DNA from: Phenylobacterium sp.
GTDB lineage: Bacteria; Pseudomonadota; Alphaproteobacteria; Caulobacterales; Caulobacteraceae
Direction: 5' to 3'
DNA: 64,000 nucleotides
Assembly: GCA_018001015.1 (NCBI GenBank)
Contig: JAGNIV010000005.1
Location: 1 to 64,000 of the forward strand
Part shown: positions 25,928 through 35,114 of the stretch, one piece after another
How the letters are laid out: every line of letters starts with the position of its first letter
How positions within the stretch are numbered: position 1 is the first letter of the stretch
The notes under the pieces: generated by a model
What the model was told of the DNA's origin: nothing
What the model saw: only the letters and a program-made list of their open reading frames with translations
Databases searched by the model: none
Made by a program: the position numbers and the translations under genes

Positions 25928-26794
25928 CTACGGCGCCTGCCCGATCCACTCCCAGTGCCAGGGTTCGAACGGATAGTTCACGAAGCCGTACTTCCCCGCA
26001 TTGGCCAGCAGCCAGCGATAGGTGGGGGTGTTGGTCATGAACAGCCGGTTGGGATCGGCGCTGGAGTCCGGCTTGAACCCGGGCGCCTCGCCCACATAGA
26101 GGTCGAGCGCCAGGCCGGTGCGGTGCGGTGAGCAGGTCGCCCGCGCCACCCCGTCGCAGTTGCCGTCCGCCACACAACGGGCCGCGTCGGCGTCCGGGTC
26201 GCGGAAGCCGGAGAAGATGGTCAGGTTGCGGCTGTCCTTGGCGATGGCCGGGACCCGCTTGGCGGCGGCCGCCATCCGCCGATAGGCGTCCAGGGTCCCG
26301 GGCCGCAGAGGTATGGTCTTGCCGCCGTAGCTTTCGGCCGGGGCGGCGATGGCCAGGCTCGCGGGGTCGGGGGGCGGCGGACAGAACCCGTGCTGATTGA
26401 CCATCACGAAGGGTCGGCGTTCCTGCCAGACACCCTTGAAGACGTTGAAGGTGGCCGCGTCCATCTCGCCTGTGCCCTTCAGGCGGAAGCGTCTCTGGAA
26501 ACCGGCCAGCAGTTGCGAGAACCGCGAGGTGTCAGGCGCGCAGAGCGTCCTCAGTTCGCGTTGGATCAGCGGGGCATAGGTTTCCCACCCCACCTCGTCG
26601 CGGCGGAAAGGCGCCCAGGAGAGGCTGCGCAGGGAGGACGCGTTGATGCGCGCCGGAGGCTCAAAGGTGGCCACAGTGCAGGCCGAGGGCGGGGTCTGGG
26701 CGTAGGCCGCCACACCGCCCAGCGTGACGGCGCCGGCCGCCATCGCCCCGGCCAACCGCCGGAACCGTCCAGGGCTTGAGGGCTTCCCCGTCAC
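25928..26794 (-). CDS. M15-family (VanY-like) D-alanyl-D-alanine carboxypeptidase, secreted
   Basis: A predicted periplasmic peptidoglycan peptidase of 288 residues. Zinc motifs of M15B enzymes are both present near the C-terminus: [12 protein letters not shown] (S-x-H-x-x-G-x-A-x-D) and [11 protein letters not shown] (E-x-W-H-x-E). A signal peptide covers the first 32 residues ([22 protein letters not shown]). I chose the GTG that follows AAGGGG; an ATG 18 codons upstream would overlap the divergent L,D-transpeptidase gene and its ribosome-binding site. The central region ([16 protein letters not shown]) has a peptidoglycan-binding look. The divergent arrangement with an L,D-transpeptidase suggests joint control of cell-wall trimming and cross-linking. 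Confidence 0.85.
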   Translation of the reverse strand: MTGKPSSPGRFRRLAGAMAAGAVTLGGVAAYAQTPPSACTVATFEPPARINASSLRSLSWAPFRRDEVGWETYAPLIQRELRTLCAPDTSRFSQLLAGFQRRFRLKGTGEMDAATFNVFKGVWQERRPFVMVNQHGFCPPPPDPASLAIAAPAESYGGKTIPLRPGTLDAYRRMAAAAKRVPAIAKDSRNLTIFSGFRDPDADAARCVADGNCDGVARATCSPHRTGLALDLYVGEAPGFKPDSSADPNRLFMTNTPTYRWLLANAGKYGFVNYPFEPWHWEWIGQAP

Positions 26795-26832
26795 GACGCC
26801 CCTTGTGCGCGGCTTATGGCGGAGATCCCCTG

Positions 26833-27948
26833 ATGAACTGGTCTGCATCGATCCTTGTCCTCACGGTCGCGCTCGCCGCCTGTTCCGAGCCGCCGCCCGG
26901 CAGCAAACCCGCCACCGCCTCCGCAGCTAACGCGCAAGCTACGCCGTCGCTGCAAAATATCTCCACCGAGCCCCTGGCGTCGCCGCCGGTGATCGCCGCC
27001 TCGGTCTCGGAACAGGGCAAGGCGATCGACGCCGCCCTCCTGCCCGCCGCCACGGTGAAGGATCCCGTGGCGCTGAAAGCCGCGATCATCCGCGCCCAGG
27101 TCCTGCTGGATCGCGCCCACTTCTCTCCCGGCGTCATCGACGGCGCCAGGGGCGAGAACCTGCGTCAGGCGGTGGCCGCCTTCCAGACCGCGAAAAACCT
27201 GACGGCGTCGGGTGAACTGGACGAGGCCACCTGGACGGCGCTCACCGCGGGCGCGAGCCCGGTGACCCAGGACTATGTGATCACCGCCGACGACCTGAAG
27301 GGGCCGTTCGTGGCCATCCCGGCCAAGAGCGAGGATCAGGCCAAGCTCGACCACCTCGGCTACTCCAGCTCGTCCGAGATGTTCGCCGAGCGCTTCCATA
27401 TGGACGAGAAGCTGCTGAAGGCCCTGAACCCGGGCGCGGACTTCGCCGTGGCCGGGACCACCCTCGTCGTGGTGACGCCGGGCGCCGACAGGTTGGACGC
27501 CGCCGTCACCCGCATCGAGGTGGACAAGGCCGAGCGTGAGGTCCGCGCCTACGGCGAGGGCGATGTCCTGCTGGCGGTCTACCCGGCCTCCGTGGGCTCG
27601 ACGGACCGCCCCGCGCCTTCCGGCGAATGGGCCGTCAACACCATCGCCCCCAACCCGACCTGGATCTACGATCCCAAACGCCTGACCTTCGGCGAGGGCA
27701 AGAAGGCCGGCAAGTTCACCATCGCCGCTGGCCCCAACAATCCGGTGGGCTCCATGTGGATCGACCTGACCAAGGACACCTACGGTATCCACGGCGGTCC
27801 TGATCCCAGCCACATTGGCAAGACCGACAGCCACGGCTGCGTGCGCCTGACCAACTGGGACGCCAACGAACTGGGCGCCGCCGTCAAAAAGGGCGCTGTG
27901 GTGGTGTTCCTTGGGTCTGAAACTAAGGCGGGAAAAACAACAGCGTGA
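26833..27948 (+). CDS. L,D-transpeptidase lipoprotein (YkuD domain)
   Basis: An exported cell-wall cross-linking enzyme of 371 residues. The signal ends in a lipobox (LTVALAAC), so the mature protein should be lipid-anchored. A PG_binding_1 domain lies at about residues 85-140 ([21 protein letters not shown]), a LysM-like segment at about 155-215, and the catalytic YkuD domain at about 220-365 with HGGPDP and [11 protein letters not shown], the histidine and cysteine of the active site. The start MNWSASILV, with GGAGA 7 bp upstream, was preferred to an open frame 19 codons longer that would spoil the signal. It is divergent from the M15 carboxypeptidase across about 38 bp. Confidence 0.93.
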   Translation: MNWSASILVLTVALAACSEPPPGSKPATASAANAQATPSLQNISTEPLASPPVIAASVSEQGKAIDAALLPAATVKDPVALKAAIIRAQVLLDRAHFSPGVIDGARGENLRQAVAAFQTAKNLTASGELDEATWTALTAGASPVTQDYVITADDLKGPFVAIPAKSEDQAKLDHLGYSSSSEMFAERFHMDEKLLKALNPGADFAVAGTTLVVVTPGADRLDAAVTRIEVDKAEREVRAYGEGDVLLAVYPASVGSTDRPAPSGEWAVNTIAPNPTWIYDPKRLTFGEGKKAGKFTIAAGPNNPVGSMWIDLTKDTYGIHGGPDPSHIGKTDSHGCVRLTNWDANELGAAVKKGAVVVFLGSETKAGKTTA

Positions 27949-28043
27949 TCAACTAGCTGAGCCATTTTAACCGCTCAGTCAGAAACCGGGGTTACTCAAG
28001 AATTACCCAGAATGGGTGTGACGATGAGTCTCGGAGTTGCAAA

Positions 28044-29054
28044 ATGTCAGGGCAAGCGGCGAAGACCGTGATCGCGACGATGAACCGGATCGACCGGGCG
28101 ACGAAGCGCACCCTCAGGGATCGGGAGCGCAAGCAGCGCCCAGCGGCCCGCGCCAAGAAGCCCGACACCATGGCGGCGAACGCGGCCAAGTACGAGAAGC
28201 TGGTGGAGAACCTCACCCGCGCCCATTGCATCAAGTATGCCCGCAAGGACTGGAACACGATCGCCTCCCTAGGCCTGGTGGAGCCCGCGCCGCGCACCCA
28301 CACCAAGGAGCAGATCGCCCGCAAGAAGCTGGCGCGTTATGAGCCGGGCCTGATCGACGCCCTGTTCGGTTTGGGCGCGGATCGGCGCCGGGCTCTGGCC
28401 GAGGCGGTGCTCGTCGCGGCCAAGGAGGACGCCGACCTCTACAATCGCGGCAAGCGCGCCGCCGAGGCGCACAATCTCGACGTCAACCTGGCCGCCAGCG
28501 TGCTGGCTCGGGACCTTGGGGCCATTGAGCAGACCCTGCGAATCAACCTCGACATGGAGGCCATCACCCCGGCGCTTGAGGGTTTCGCCATCGCCATGCC
28601 GGCCTCGGGGCGGACCATCGTCTATCTCGACGCCCTGGAACTGGACGCCCTTCCGGACGAGGCGATCATCGCCGTCGACAATGAGCGGGCCGGATATGCG
28701 GCGCTGCCCTACGCCAACATCCAGGAGATGCACATCTCCAACGTCTGCTCCATCTCACTGCGCATCGGGACCGAAGTGCTTTCGGTGGTGGGCGGGGATT
28801 CTGTCGAGGTGGTGACCCGCTGCCACCTGCTGGACCGCAGCGGAGAATACGAGCAGCATCCGGTGCTCTATCTGCGACTGCCGCATGCGGCTCTGTCGCG
28901 CATGGATATGACCCGGCTGGAGCCGGTTTCCTGCGTCACCGCGCTCGGCGGCCGCCTGGACTGGGACGCCTCCCGCGGCTTCGCCCCTATCCGCATCGAC
29001 GACCTGCGCCTCACCGACCCCACACCCGAGGCCACGCCGCGTCAGGTGGCTTAG
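28044..29054 (+). CDS. Protein of unknown function (336 aa)
   Basis: I do not recognise a family. The first 60 residues are highly basic (NRIDRATKRTLRDRERKQRP, then ARAKKP) and look like a nucleic-acid-binding or disordered tail. A helical region follows (residues 60-175; EPGLIDALFGLGADRRRALAEAV, VLARDLGAIEQTL). The C-terminal half is beta-rich (TIVYLDALELDAL, EMHISNVCSISLRIGTEVLSVVGG, HPVLYLRLPHAA). There is no signal peptide or membrane segment. The ATG follows CGGAG at 7 bp. It is flanked by the L,D-transpeptidase on the same strand (95 bp upstream) and is convergent with the DUF2272 gene. Confidence 0.7.
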   Translation: MSGQAAKTVIATMNRIDRATKRTLRDRERKQRPAARAKKPDTMAANAAKYEKLVENLTRAHCIKYARKDWNTIASLGLVEPAPRTHTKEQIARKKLARYEPGLIDALFGLGADRRRALAEAVLVAAKEDADLYNRGKRAAEAHNLDVNLAASVLARDLGAIEQTLRINLDMEAITPALEGFAIAMPASGRTIVYLDALELDALPDEAIIAVDNERAGYAALPYANIQEMHISNVCSISLRIGTEVLSVVGGDSVEVVTRCHLLDRSGEYEQHPVLYLRLPHAALSRMDMTRLEPVSCVTALGGRLDWDASRGFAPIRIDDLRLTDPTPEATPRQVA

Positions 29055-29082
29055 GGCGAAAGCCTCCCCCCGAGGATGACGG

Positions 29083-30378
29083 TCAGAGGGTCGGAGCGCG
29101 CGCTGACTCGTCCGCGGGCTCGTCGGATTCGTTCGATACGGCAGGATCGGCCAAGGGCGCTGGCTCGGGCGTCGGCGCCGCGATGGGCGTCGGCTCAGGC
29201 GGCGGAGGCCCGGGTTCGGGAGCCGGAGGCGGTGCAGGCGCAGGCTCCGGCGCAGGCTCCGGCGGGGGCGGCGGAGGTTCCGGCGCCGGCTCGGGCGGTG
29301 GCGGAGGTGTCGGCTCGGGTGTCGGCGCGGGCGCGGGTTCCGGCGCTGGAGGAACGGGGGGTTCGGGCGCGGGCGGCGGAATGGGCGCCGGCGGCGGAAT
29401 GGGCGCAGGTGGCGGGACCGGCGTCGGCGGGGCTGCCGTCGGATCAGGCTTCAGGACCAGGACCGCGATCCAGGCGATGGGCCGCCCGGTGGTGATGGGA
29501 CCGCCGGCCAGGGCGCGCTCGGTCTTGGTGACCGTGTCCCCGACATTGCCGCCGATGGAGTGGACGATGTGCTTGGGGGCTCGCGCCACCTGGCTGACGA
29601 TGTCGCAGTGGCTCTCGTAGGCATAGGCGCCCCGGCTGGCGGACGCCTGCTCGACCCCGGCCAGGACCTGGGTGAAGGCGCGCACCGGGCTCGAATTTCG
29701 CGAATAGCAGATCACGTCTCCGACGCGAGGCTCGATCCAGCTCGGGTCGCAGGGCAGATAGGCGTAGGCCGAGCGCTTATAGCCGTAGGCATCGACGGCG
29801 GCCTGGATATAGCCCGCATGGGCCGCGGCCGGCCGGAACTGGTCGCTGGTCAGGCCGGCCCGCTTCATGACCGAGGAGACGAACACCGCCGACCAGGGCA
29901 GGCTTGAGGTGCTCGACCGCTTGATGGCCCCGGCGATGGCCCGCGCCGGGGGCGTGCCGGCCCCGAACTTGGCCGTCGCCGCATCGATGTTGGCCTTGCT
30001 GTTGGCCTTCAGAATCTGCGGCGCGCCGCCCTTGATGACCACCTCATAGGGGAAGGTCAGCATGTTGTCGTAGCCGGTGAAGGCCCAGAACTGCCAGACG
30101 GCGTCCCAGGACAGCGACCCGGCCAGCGCCCCGTCCCCCTGTTTCTCGATCACCGCGTCGGCGGCGGTCTCCTTGACCCGGCCATAGCCGAACTTGGCCC
30201 ATTGGTCGGTGGCCACCCGGGCGATCTCGGTCCCGATCGGCGGCGGCGGCCGGGCGGCGGCCGAGGTGCAGGCGGCCTTCAGCTCGGCGCGGTCGATGAC
30301 GTAGCCGGCCGCCCGGGCCGGCGGCGGGGCGGCGACCACGCAGGTGGCCAGGGCGCCGGCCAGCAGCAGGGCCCTCAT
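29083..30378 (-). CDS. Secreted DUF2272 protein with proline-rich C-terminal tail
   Basis: A 431-residue exported protein. The signal peptide is MRALLLAGALATCVVAAPPPARA. Residues about 50-310 form a DUF2272-type domain with the characteristic PWSAVFVSSVMKRAGL, AAAHAGYIQAAV, EPRVGDVICYSR, SHCDIVSQV and HSIGGNVGDTV blocks. The invariant-looking Cys/His pairs and NlpC/CHAP-like layout suggest a papain-like amidase, but this is inference. The last 110 residues are an almost pure Pro/Glu/Ala tail (PPPAPIPPPAPEPP, PEPAPAPTPEPTPPP), an extended spacer or wall-spanning segment. Its ATG overlaps the stop of the upstream secreted-protein gene by 4 bp, so the two form an operon. Confidence 0.8.
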   Translation of the reverse strand: MRALLLAGALATCVVAAPPPARAAGYVIDRAELKAACTSAAARPPPPIGTEIARVATDQWAKFGYGRVKETAADAVIEKQGDGALAGSLSWDAVWQFWAFTGYDNMLTFPYEVVIKGGAPQILKANSKANIDAATAKFGAGTPPARAIAGAIKRSSTSSLPWSAVFVSSVMKRAGLTSDQFRPAAAHAGYIQAAVDAYGYKRSAYAYLPCDPSWIEPRVGDVICYSRNSSPVRAFTQVLAGVEQASASRGAYAYESHCDIVSQVARAPKHIVHSIGGNVGDTVTKTERALAGGPITTGRPIAWIAVLVLKPDPTAAPPTPVPPPAPIPPPAPIPPPAPEPPVPPAPEPAPAPTPEPTPPPPPEPAPEPPPPPPEPAPEPAPAPPPAPEPGPPPPEPTPIAAPTPEPAPLADPAVSNESDEPADESARAPTL

Positions 30379-31607
30379 GGGAGGCCTCCCGGGCAAGTGG
30401 GCAGGAACACCACGTCGCAAGGCGGGACATAGGCCTCCTCGGTCAGGCCGACATCGCTGGCCTTCAGGCGACTGTTCTTGATCCAGGACGCGCGCTCGGT
30501 GTCGTCCAGGCCTTCCTGGCCGAGCGCGTCGACGAAATAGACCGCGTCCCGACCGATCTGGTAGCTGCGCGCGCCGGGCGAGGAGAACGGTGTGACATTG
30601 GCGATCAGCCGGCGCGCCTGCCAGTTGGTCATGTGTCCGTCGCACACCCTGGCCGACAGTTCTGCGATCTGCGCCTCGGTCAGGGGCGGATAGTCCAGCG
30701 AGCGGTCCAGGAAATAGGCGAAGTCCATCTTGGTGGGCGCAAGCCCCGCCCGCGCATAAAGGTCGTAGTGCCGGGCGATGCGGCGGCCGAGATAGCCGTC
30801 CGGCCCCAGGAAATAGCTGTCATAGCCGGCGCGGATCTCGGGCCGTCCGGCCAGCTTGGCGAAGATGATGCGGAAATTCTCCCGCCGCTCGGAGTCGTCG
30901 AACACCGGCTTGAGGATCGTCGCGGCCCCCGCGCACCAGTCGGGCTCCGACTGGTCGATCAGCTGGTCCAGCAGCGGACCTTCCTCCGCGAAGGCCTCGC
31001 GGACCATGGGGCCGGTAGTCGGGTTTGCGGCCAGCACCGAGAGGACCCGCTGGAAGGTGCAGCCGTGGCCGGCGGTGGACTTGTAAGGCCCCCAGCTGAA
31101 GATCGCCGCCGGGTCGGCGCTGGTGAAGCCCGAGCCGCGGTCCCAGTCCCACAGGGTGCGGTCATAGTCCGGCGTCAGGGGCGCGGCGGTAAAGGCGATC
31201 ACCTTGGCGCGGTCCAGGGTGGAGGGAACCGGCTGGCCGACGATCTTCAGCCACAGCTTCTCGTCGGCGGCGCCGGCCGGCGTGGTTTTCTCGAACCACC
31301 GCTTGCGGCAGCTGCGCAGGGCCGTGAGCGCCTCGGCCGAGGCCTTGTCCAGGCGGTTCGGCGACATCTGCAGCGGCCCGGCGACGGCGGGGTCGACCTT
31401 CTTGCAGGTCTCCAGCTCGCGGGCGACGGCGGTCGAGAGCGGGCTGATGAACCCCCAGTTGGAGTCCGTCAGCCGCCAGGTGCGGGCCTGGGCGCTGAGG
31501 TTCACATAGGCCGGCGCGCGGACCAGAACGCCGGCCGCGGCCGGCGCGGCGCAAGTCAGCCAGACGCTCAGTCCAATGATCAGATGTCTGGAGCGGCCCC
31601 ACGCCAT
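30375..31607 (-). CDS. Secreted protein of unknown function, co-operonic with the DUF2272 gene
   Basis: A 410-residue exported protein with signal peptide MAWGRSRHLIIGLSVWLTCAAPAAA. I do not recognise a domain. Visible features are a tryptophan-rich block (LWDWDRGSGFTSADP, IFSWGPYKSTAGHGCTF), acidic pairs and several cysteines spaced through the sequence (TCKKVD, LRSCRKRW, GHGCTF, DWCAGA, RVCDGH, PPCDVV, PTCPGG) that could form disulfides. The GPYK-GHGC region faintly recalls glycan hydrolases of the chitosanase/lysozyme group, but I would not assign that. The ATG was chosen over a GTG three codons earlier because AGGGGG is correctly spaced for it. The 4-bp overlap with the DUF2272 gene implies a joint role at the cell wall. 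Confidence 0.75.
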   Translation of the reverse strand: MAWGRSRHLIIGLSVWLTCAAPAAAGVLVRAPAYVNLSAQARTWRLTDSNWGFISPLSTAVARELETCKKVDPAVAGPLQMSPNRLDKASAEALTALRSCRKRWFEKTTPAGAADEKLWLKIVGQPVPSTLDRAKVIAFTAAPLTPDYDRTLWDWDRGSGFTSADPAAIFSWGPYKSTAGHGCTFQRVLSVLAANPTTGPMVREAFAEEGPLLDQLIDQSEPDWCAGAATILKPVFDDSERRENFRIIFAKLAGRPEIRAGYDSYFLGPDGYLGRRIARHYDLYARAGLAPTKMDFAYFLDRSLDYPPLTEAQIAELSARVCDGHMTNWQARRLIANVTPFSSPGARSYQIGRDAVYFVDALGQEGLDDTERASWIKNSRLKASDVGLTEEAYVPPCDVVFLPTCPGGLP

Positions 31608-31661
31608 CTCACGCACCCCCTAGGGTAGAGCGTCGCGCGCGAACGCTGTTAGGTCAACGCC

Positions 31662-32768
31662 TCAGCTTCGCCACTTCAGGACGGCGGCCTCGACCGGATT
31701 GCGGAACGGGCGGCCTTCCTTGCGGCTGGCGGTCCATTCGCGCTTCAGCTGCTGGTACCACTTGGCCTGGCGGTCGGCGTCGTCGATCCACAGCAGGGAG
31801 GGGTCGTAGCGCAGGCCCTCGTTCTGCAGGTTCACCATGTCGCCGTCCTGGCGCAGGAAAATCCGCGCGCCCCAGGCCACGAAGGGCTTGAGGAAGAAGA
31901 AGGCCGGGTGGTCGGACCAGACGATCTGGGTGATCTTGGTCCTGCTCTCGGTGATCGGCGTCAGGCAGGTCAGCGACAACACCTGATGCTTGCCCACCGT
32001 CACATGCTCCCAGCGCAGGCCTGGGATGGCGAAGGTGATCTCGGTCAGGGGCTCGCCACCCAGGATGACGTAGGCGCGGCTGTTCTTCGACGGCTCGTGG
32101 CGGACCATCGAGAAGCCATTGTCGCGCGGCTCGAACTTCTTGGCCTTGTCGTGCTGGCTCTTGGCCGACCGCCACCACCACTGCTGGTGCACGTAGGGAC
32201 CATGGGCGGGGTCCATCAGGCCGACGACCGCGTGGTCGATATGGGCGTCGAATTCCATGCGATCAACAAGCTTCGGCCCGCCGCCCACCACGCCGGGAAA
32301 CACCGGCGGCGCCACGTCGGGCACGCCCTCGAAGCGGGGATCGGAGCTGAGCCAGACGAAGACCAGGCCCTGGCTCTCGGTCACCGGAAAGGAACGGACC
32401 TTGATGCGGCTGACGTCCATCGCCTGTTCGGCCACCAGGGACGGGATCGCCGTGCAGGCCCCGTCGCCCCCGAACCGCCAGCCGTGATAGGGGCAGGCCA
32501 CCACCTCGCGGCCGTCGGCCTCGGTGGTCAGCGTCCCGGCCGACAGCGGCGCGGCCCGGTGCGGGCAGATATCGCGCATGGCGTGGGCCACGCCCTTGCG
32601 GTCCCGGTACAGCAGCACGGGCTCGCCCAGCAGCTCGTAGCGGGCCAGCTTGCCGGGCTTCAGGTCGCTGGAAAGCGCCGCGAAGTACCAGATGTCAGCC
32701 AGGAACCCGCTGCCGAACCTGACGTCGGCGGCGGGGGCTTTCGCAGTCTTGGTGTCACCGTCGGCCAT
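31662..32768 (-). CDS. Rieske non-heme iron aromatic-ring-type oxygenase
   Basis: A 368-residue oxygenase component. The Rieske [2Fe-2S] cluster motif is complete: CPHRAAPLS (Cys68, His70) and CPYHGWRFG (Cys92, His95). The mononuclear iron site lies in HIDHAVVGLMDPAHGPYVH, providing the Asp/His residues. The organisation matches the VanA/CmtAb-like oxygenases that demethylate or hydroxylate aromatics or sterol-like substrates; the substrate is unknown. No ferredoxin or reductase gene is adjacent, so it must use electron carriers from elsewhere. The ATG follows AAGGA at 5 bp. Confidence 0.9.
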   Translation of the reverse strand: MADGDTKTAKAPAADVRFGSGFLADIWYFAALSSDLKPGKLARYELLGEPVLLYRDRKGVAHAMRDICPHRAAPLSAGTLTTEADGREVVACPYHGWRFGGDGACTAIPSLVAEQAMDVSRIKVRSFPVTESQGLVFVWLSSDPRFEGVPDVAPPVFPGVVGGGPKLVDRMEFDAHIDHAVVGLMDPAHGPYVHQQWWWRSAKSQHDKAKKFEPRDNGFSMVRHEPSKNSRAYVILGGEPLTEITFAIPGLRWEHVTVGKHQVLSLTCLTPITESRTKITQIVWSDHPAFFFLKPFVAWGARIFLRQDGDMVNLQNEGLRYDPSLLWIDDADRQAKWYQQLKREWTASRKEGRPFRNPVEAAVLKWRS

Positions 32769-32785
32769 GGGGTCCTTGTAGCGGT

Positions 32786-34387
32786 TCAGGGCCGCCGGAT
32801 GAAGGCTACACCGTAGGGAGCTAGTTCGATCCGTCCGGCGTCCGCCTTGGCCTGGATCAAACCGGGCAGGGAAACCGCCTCGCCAGTCAGGCCCGACTGC
32901 TCGAAGCTGGCCGGCTCGGCGCCCATGTTGAACAGGCACAGCACCTGCTCGGCGCCTTCCGTGCGCGTGAAGGCCAGCACCTGGCCTGCCGCCGGCGCCA
33001 TCTCGATCTCGCCCCGCGTCAGGGCCGCCGAACCCTTGCGCAGGGCGATCAGGGCCTTGGAGAAGGCCAGGGTTGAGCCGGCGTCCGCCGCCTGGGCCGC
33101 CACCGTCAGCTCCCGGTGCTCGGGCGCGCTGGGCAGCCAGGGCTTGGCGCTGGAAAAGCCGAGGTTTTCGCCCGGCGCCCAGGGCATCGGGGTGCGCGAA
33201 CCGTCGCGGCCCTTGGAGATCGGCCAGTAGAGGTCGCCCACCGGATCGCGGATCTGGGTGCGCGTCAGGCTCTGGGCCTCGGGCAAACCCAGCTCCTCGC
33301 CCTGATAGAGCAGGGTGGTGCCTTTCAGCGACAGCAGCAGGGCCAGCATCAGCCGCGCGATGGCTTCGCCGCCGCCGAACCGGGTGGCGGTGCGCATGAT
33401 GTCGTGGTTGCAGAAGCTGATGCAGGGCCAGTGGCCGGGATGGCGCGCCAGGGTCTCGAAATGGTCGCGGAAGATCTGCGGATTGAGCTTGCGCGCGTGC
33501 AGCAGCACGAAGGTGTAGGCCGAGTGCAGGCCGTCCTCCGGGGTGCAGTAGGCGCCGCAGCGCTCCTCCTCTTCCGAGAACTCGCCGAACACGAAGCGGT
33601 CGCCGTGGGCGTCCACCCGGGTGCGAATCTCCTCCAGCAGGGGGATGTTCTCGGGCAGGTTGCTATCGTGCAGGTGGACCTGCATCTCGCTGGCGTGGGC
33701 CCAGTGATGCCGGGTCCGCTCGGGCGCGGGCACGGCGGGGTTATCGGTCAGGGTGTCGTCGTGCAGGAAGGTGCCGGCCACATCCAGGCGGAAGCCGTCG
33801 ATCCCCTTGGCCAGCCAGAAGTCCAGCACGCTGATGGCGGCCTCCTTGGCGTCCGGGTTGCGCCAGTTCAGCTTGGGCTGCTGCCTGAGGAACTTGTGGT
33901 GATAGTGCTGCCGCCGCGCCGGTTGATAGGCCCAGGCCGGACCGCCGAACACCGACAGCCAGTTGTTGGGCGCCGTCCCATCGTCGGCCGGATCGGCCCA
34001 GACGTACCAGCTGGCCTTCTCGCCCTCAGGCCCGCCGTCGCGGCTGGCGGCGAACCAGGCGTGCTCGTCGGAGGTGTGGGACAACACCTCATCCAGCATG
34101 ACCTTCAGGCCGCGCCCGTGGGCGGCGGCGACCAGGGCCTCGAGGTCGGCCATCGATCCGTAGTCGGGATGCACGCCCTCGAAGTCGGAGACGTCATAGC
34201 CCCAGTCGCGGTTGGGCGAGGGGTGAACCGGCGACAGCCAGATGGCGTCGACCCCGAGGTCGCAAATGTAGTCCAGCTTGGCCGTGACGCCCCTCAGGTC
34301 GCCATGGCCGTCACCATCGCTATCGAAGAAGCTGCGGACATAGATGTGATAGACGACCGCGCCCTTCCACCAGGGCGCGGCCGACAC
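32786..34387 (-). CDS. GH13 alpha-glucosidase
   Basis: A 533-residue cytoplasmic glycoside hydrolase of the alpha-glucosidase/oligo-1,6-glucosidase type. The catalytic triad is visible: nucleophile Asp202 (IDGFRLDVAG), acid/base Glu269 (FVFGEFSEE) and transition-state stabiliser Asp329 (CNHDIMR). DAIWLSPVHPSPNRDWGYDVSDF and DEVLSHTSDEH are the other conserved GH13 regions. No signal peptide is present. The GTG start lies one base after the stop of the clpP-like gene, so translation is probably coupled; an ATG-initiated frame further upstream only overlaps clpP. Maltose or isomaltose breakdown is likely. Confidence 0.92.
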   Translation of the reverse strand: MSAAPWWKGAVVYHIYVRSFFDSDGDGHGDLRGVTAKLDYICDLGVDAIWLSPVHPSPNRDWGYDVSDFEGVHPDYGSMADLEALVAAAHGRGLKVMLDEVLSHTSDEHAWFAASRDGGPEGEKASWYVWADPADDGTAPNNWLSVFGGPAWAYQPARRQHYHHKFLRQQPKLNWRNPDAKEAAISVLDFWLAKGIDGFRLDVAGTFLHDDTLTDNPAVPAPERTRHHWAHASEMQVHLHDSNLPENIPLLEEIRTRVDAHGDRFVFGEFSEEEERCGAYCTPEDGLHSAYTFVLLHARKLNPQIFRDHFETLARHPGHWPCISFCNHDIMRTATRFGGGEAIARLMLALLLSLKGTTLLYQGEELGLPEAQSLTRTQIRDPVGDLYWPISKGRDGSRTPMPWAPGENLGFSSAKPWLPSAPEHRELTVAAQAADAGSTLAFSKALIALRKGSAALTRGEIEMAPAAGQVLAFTRTEGAEQVLCLFNMGAEPASFEQSGLTGEAVSLPGLIQAKADAGRIELAPYGVAFIRRP

Positions 34388-34388
34388 C

Positions 34389-34997
34389 TTAGGCCTCGTC
34401 CGCGCGGCTGATGATGCGGGAAACGATGCCGTAGTCCTTGGCGGCCTCGGCCCCCATCCAGAAGTTCCGGATCGTGTCCTTGACCACCTTCTCGTAGGGC
34501 TGGCCGGTCTCACGCGCGATCATGCGGTTGACCCGCTCGCGCATCTTCACGATCTCCTCGGCCTCGATCTCGATGTCCGAGGCCTGGCCGCGCACGCCGC
34601 CCGAGGGCTGGTGCAGCAGGAAGCGGGTGTTGGGCAGGCACATCCGGTTTTCCTTGGGCGCGCCCAGATAGATGTGGGCGCCGGCGCTGGCGACCCAGCC
34701 GGTGCCGATCATCTTCACCTTGGGACCGCAGAAGGTGATCATGTCGTGGATGGTGTCGCCGCTCTCGACGTGGCCGCCGGGGGAATTGACGATCACCCGG
34801 ATGTCGGCGTCGCTGTCGTTGGACAGAGCCAGCAGCTGGGCCGTGACCCGTTCGGCCAGCCGCATGTCGATCTCACCAAAGATCAGCACGGTGCGGGACT
34901 TGTAGAGCCCGTTCTGCACGGGGCCCGCCGTCATCGGCATGTCGGGCTTGCGGGCGCCGTCGCCCTCTTCGTCTTCGTCCAACCGCCAATTGCGCAT
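34389..34997 (-). CDS. ClpP-like serine protease subunit with Ser-His-Asn triad
   Basis: A 202-residue ClpP homologue. It aligns with E. coli ClpP without gaps over residues 95-195 ([34 protein letters not shown]). The catalytic Ser104 and His129 are present, but the position of the triad aspartate (ERDRF in E. coli) is occupied by Asn178 (TIRNFWM). Listeria ClpP1 also has Asn here and is poorly active alone. The N-terminal extension of about 30 residues is acidic and atypical. This is probably a second ClpP paralogue rather than the main housekeeping copy, since no tig or clpX is near. It is the first gene of a unit with the alpha-glucosidase. Confidence 0.88.
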   Translation of the reverse strand: MRNWRLDEDEEGDGARKPDMPMTAGPVQNGLYKSRTVLIFGEIDMRLAERVTAQLLALSNDSDADIRVIVNSPGGHVESGDTIHDMITFCGPKVKMIGTGWVASAGAHIYLGAPKENRMCLPNTRFLLHQPSGGVRGQASDIEIEAEEIVKMRERVNRMIARETGQPYEKVVKDTIRNFWMGAEAAKDYGIVSRIISRADEA

Positions 34998-35114
34998 TCG
35001 AAAAGTCTCCAGGTCTCAAGTTGGACGGAACGTGCGTTGCGCCGCAGCGGATCGCAAGGTCTGCAGGGTTAACCTGCGGCGATTTATCGGGGTTTTTGCC
35101 GCTTTCCCCACTCC

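Noticed and set aside
29150-29440. Repetitive tract that could suggest a CRISPR or tandem repeat
   Set aside because: It is the degenerate Pro/Glu/Ala codon run of the DUF2272 tail; no constant repeat or unique spacers.
29183-29620. Glycine-rich open frame on the plus strand
   Set aside because: A shadow of the proline-rich tail (CCN read as GGN on the other strand).
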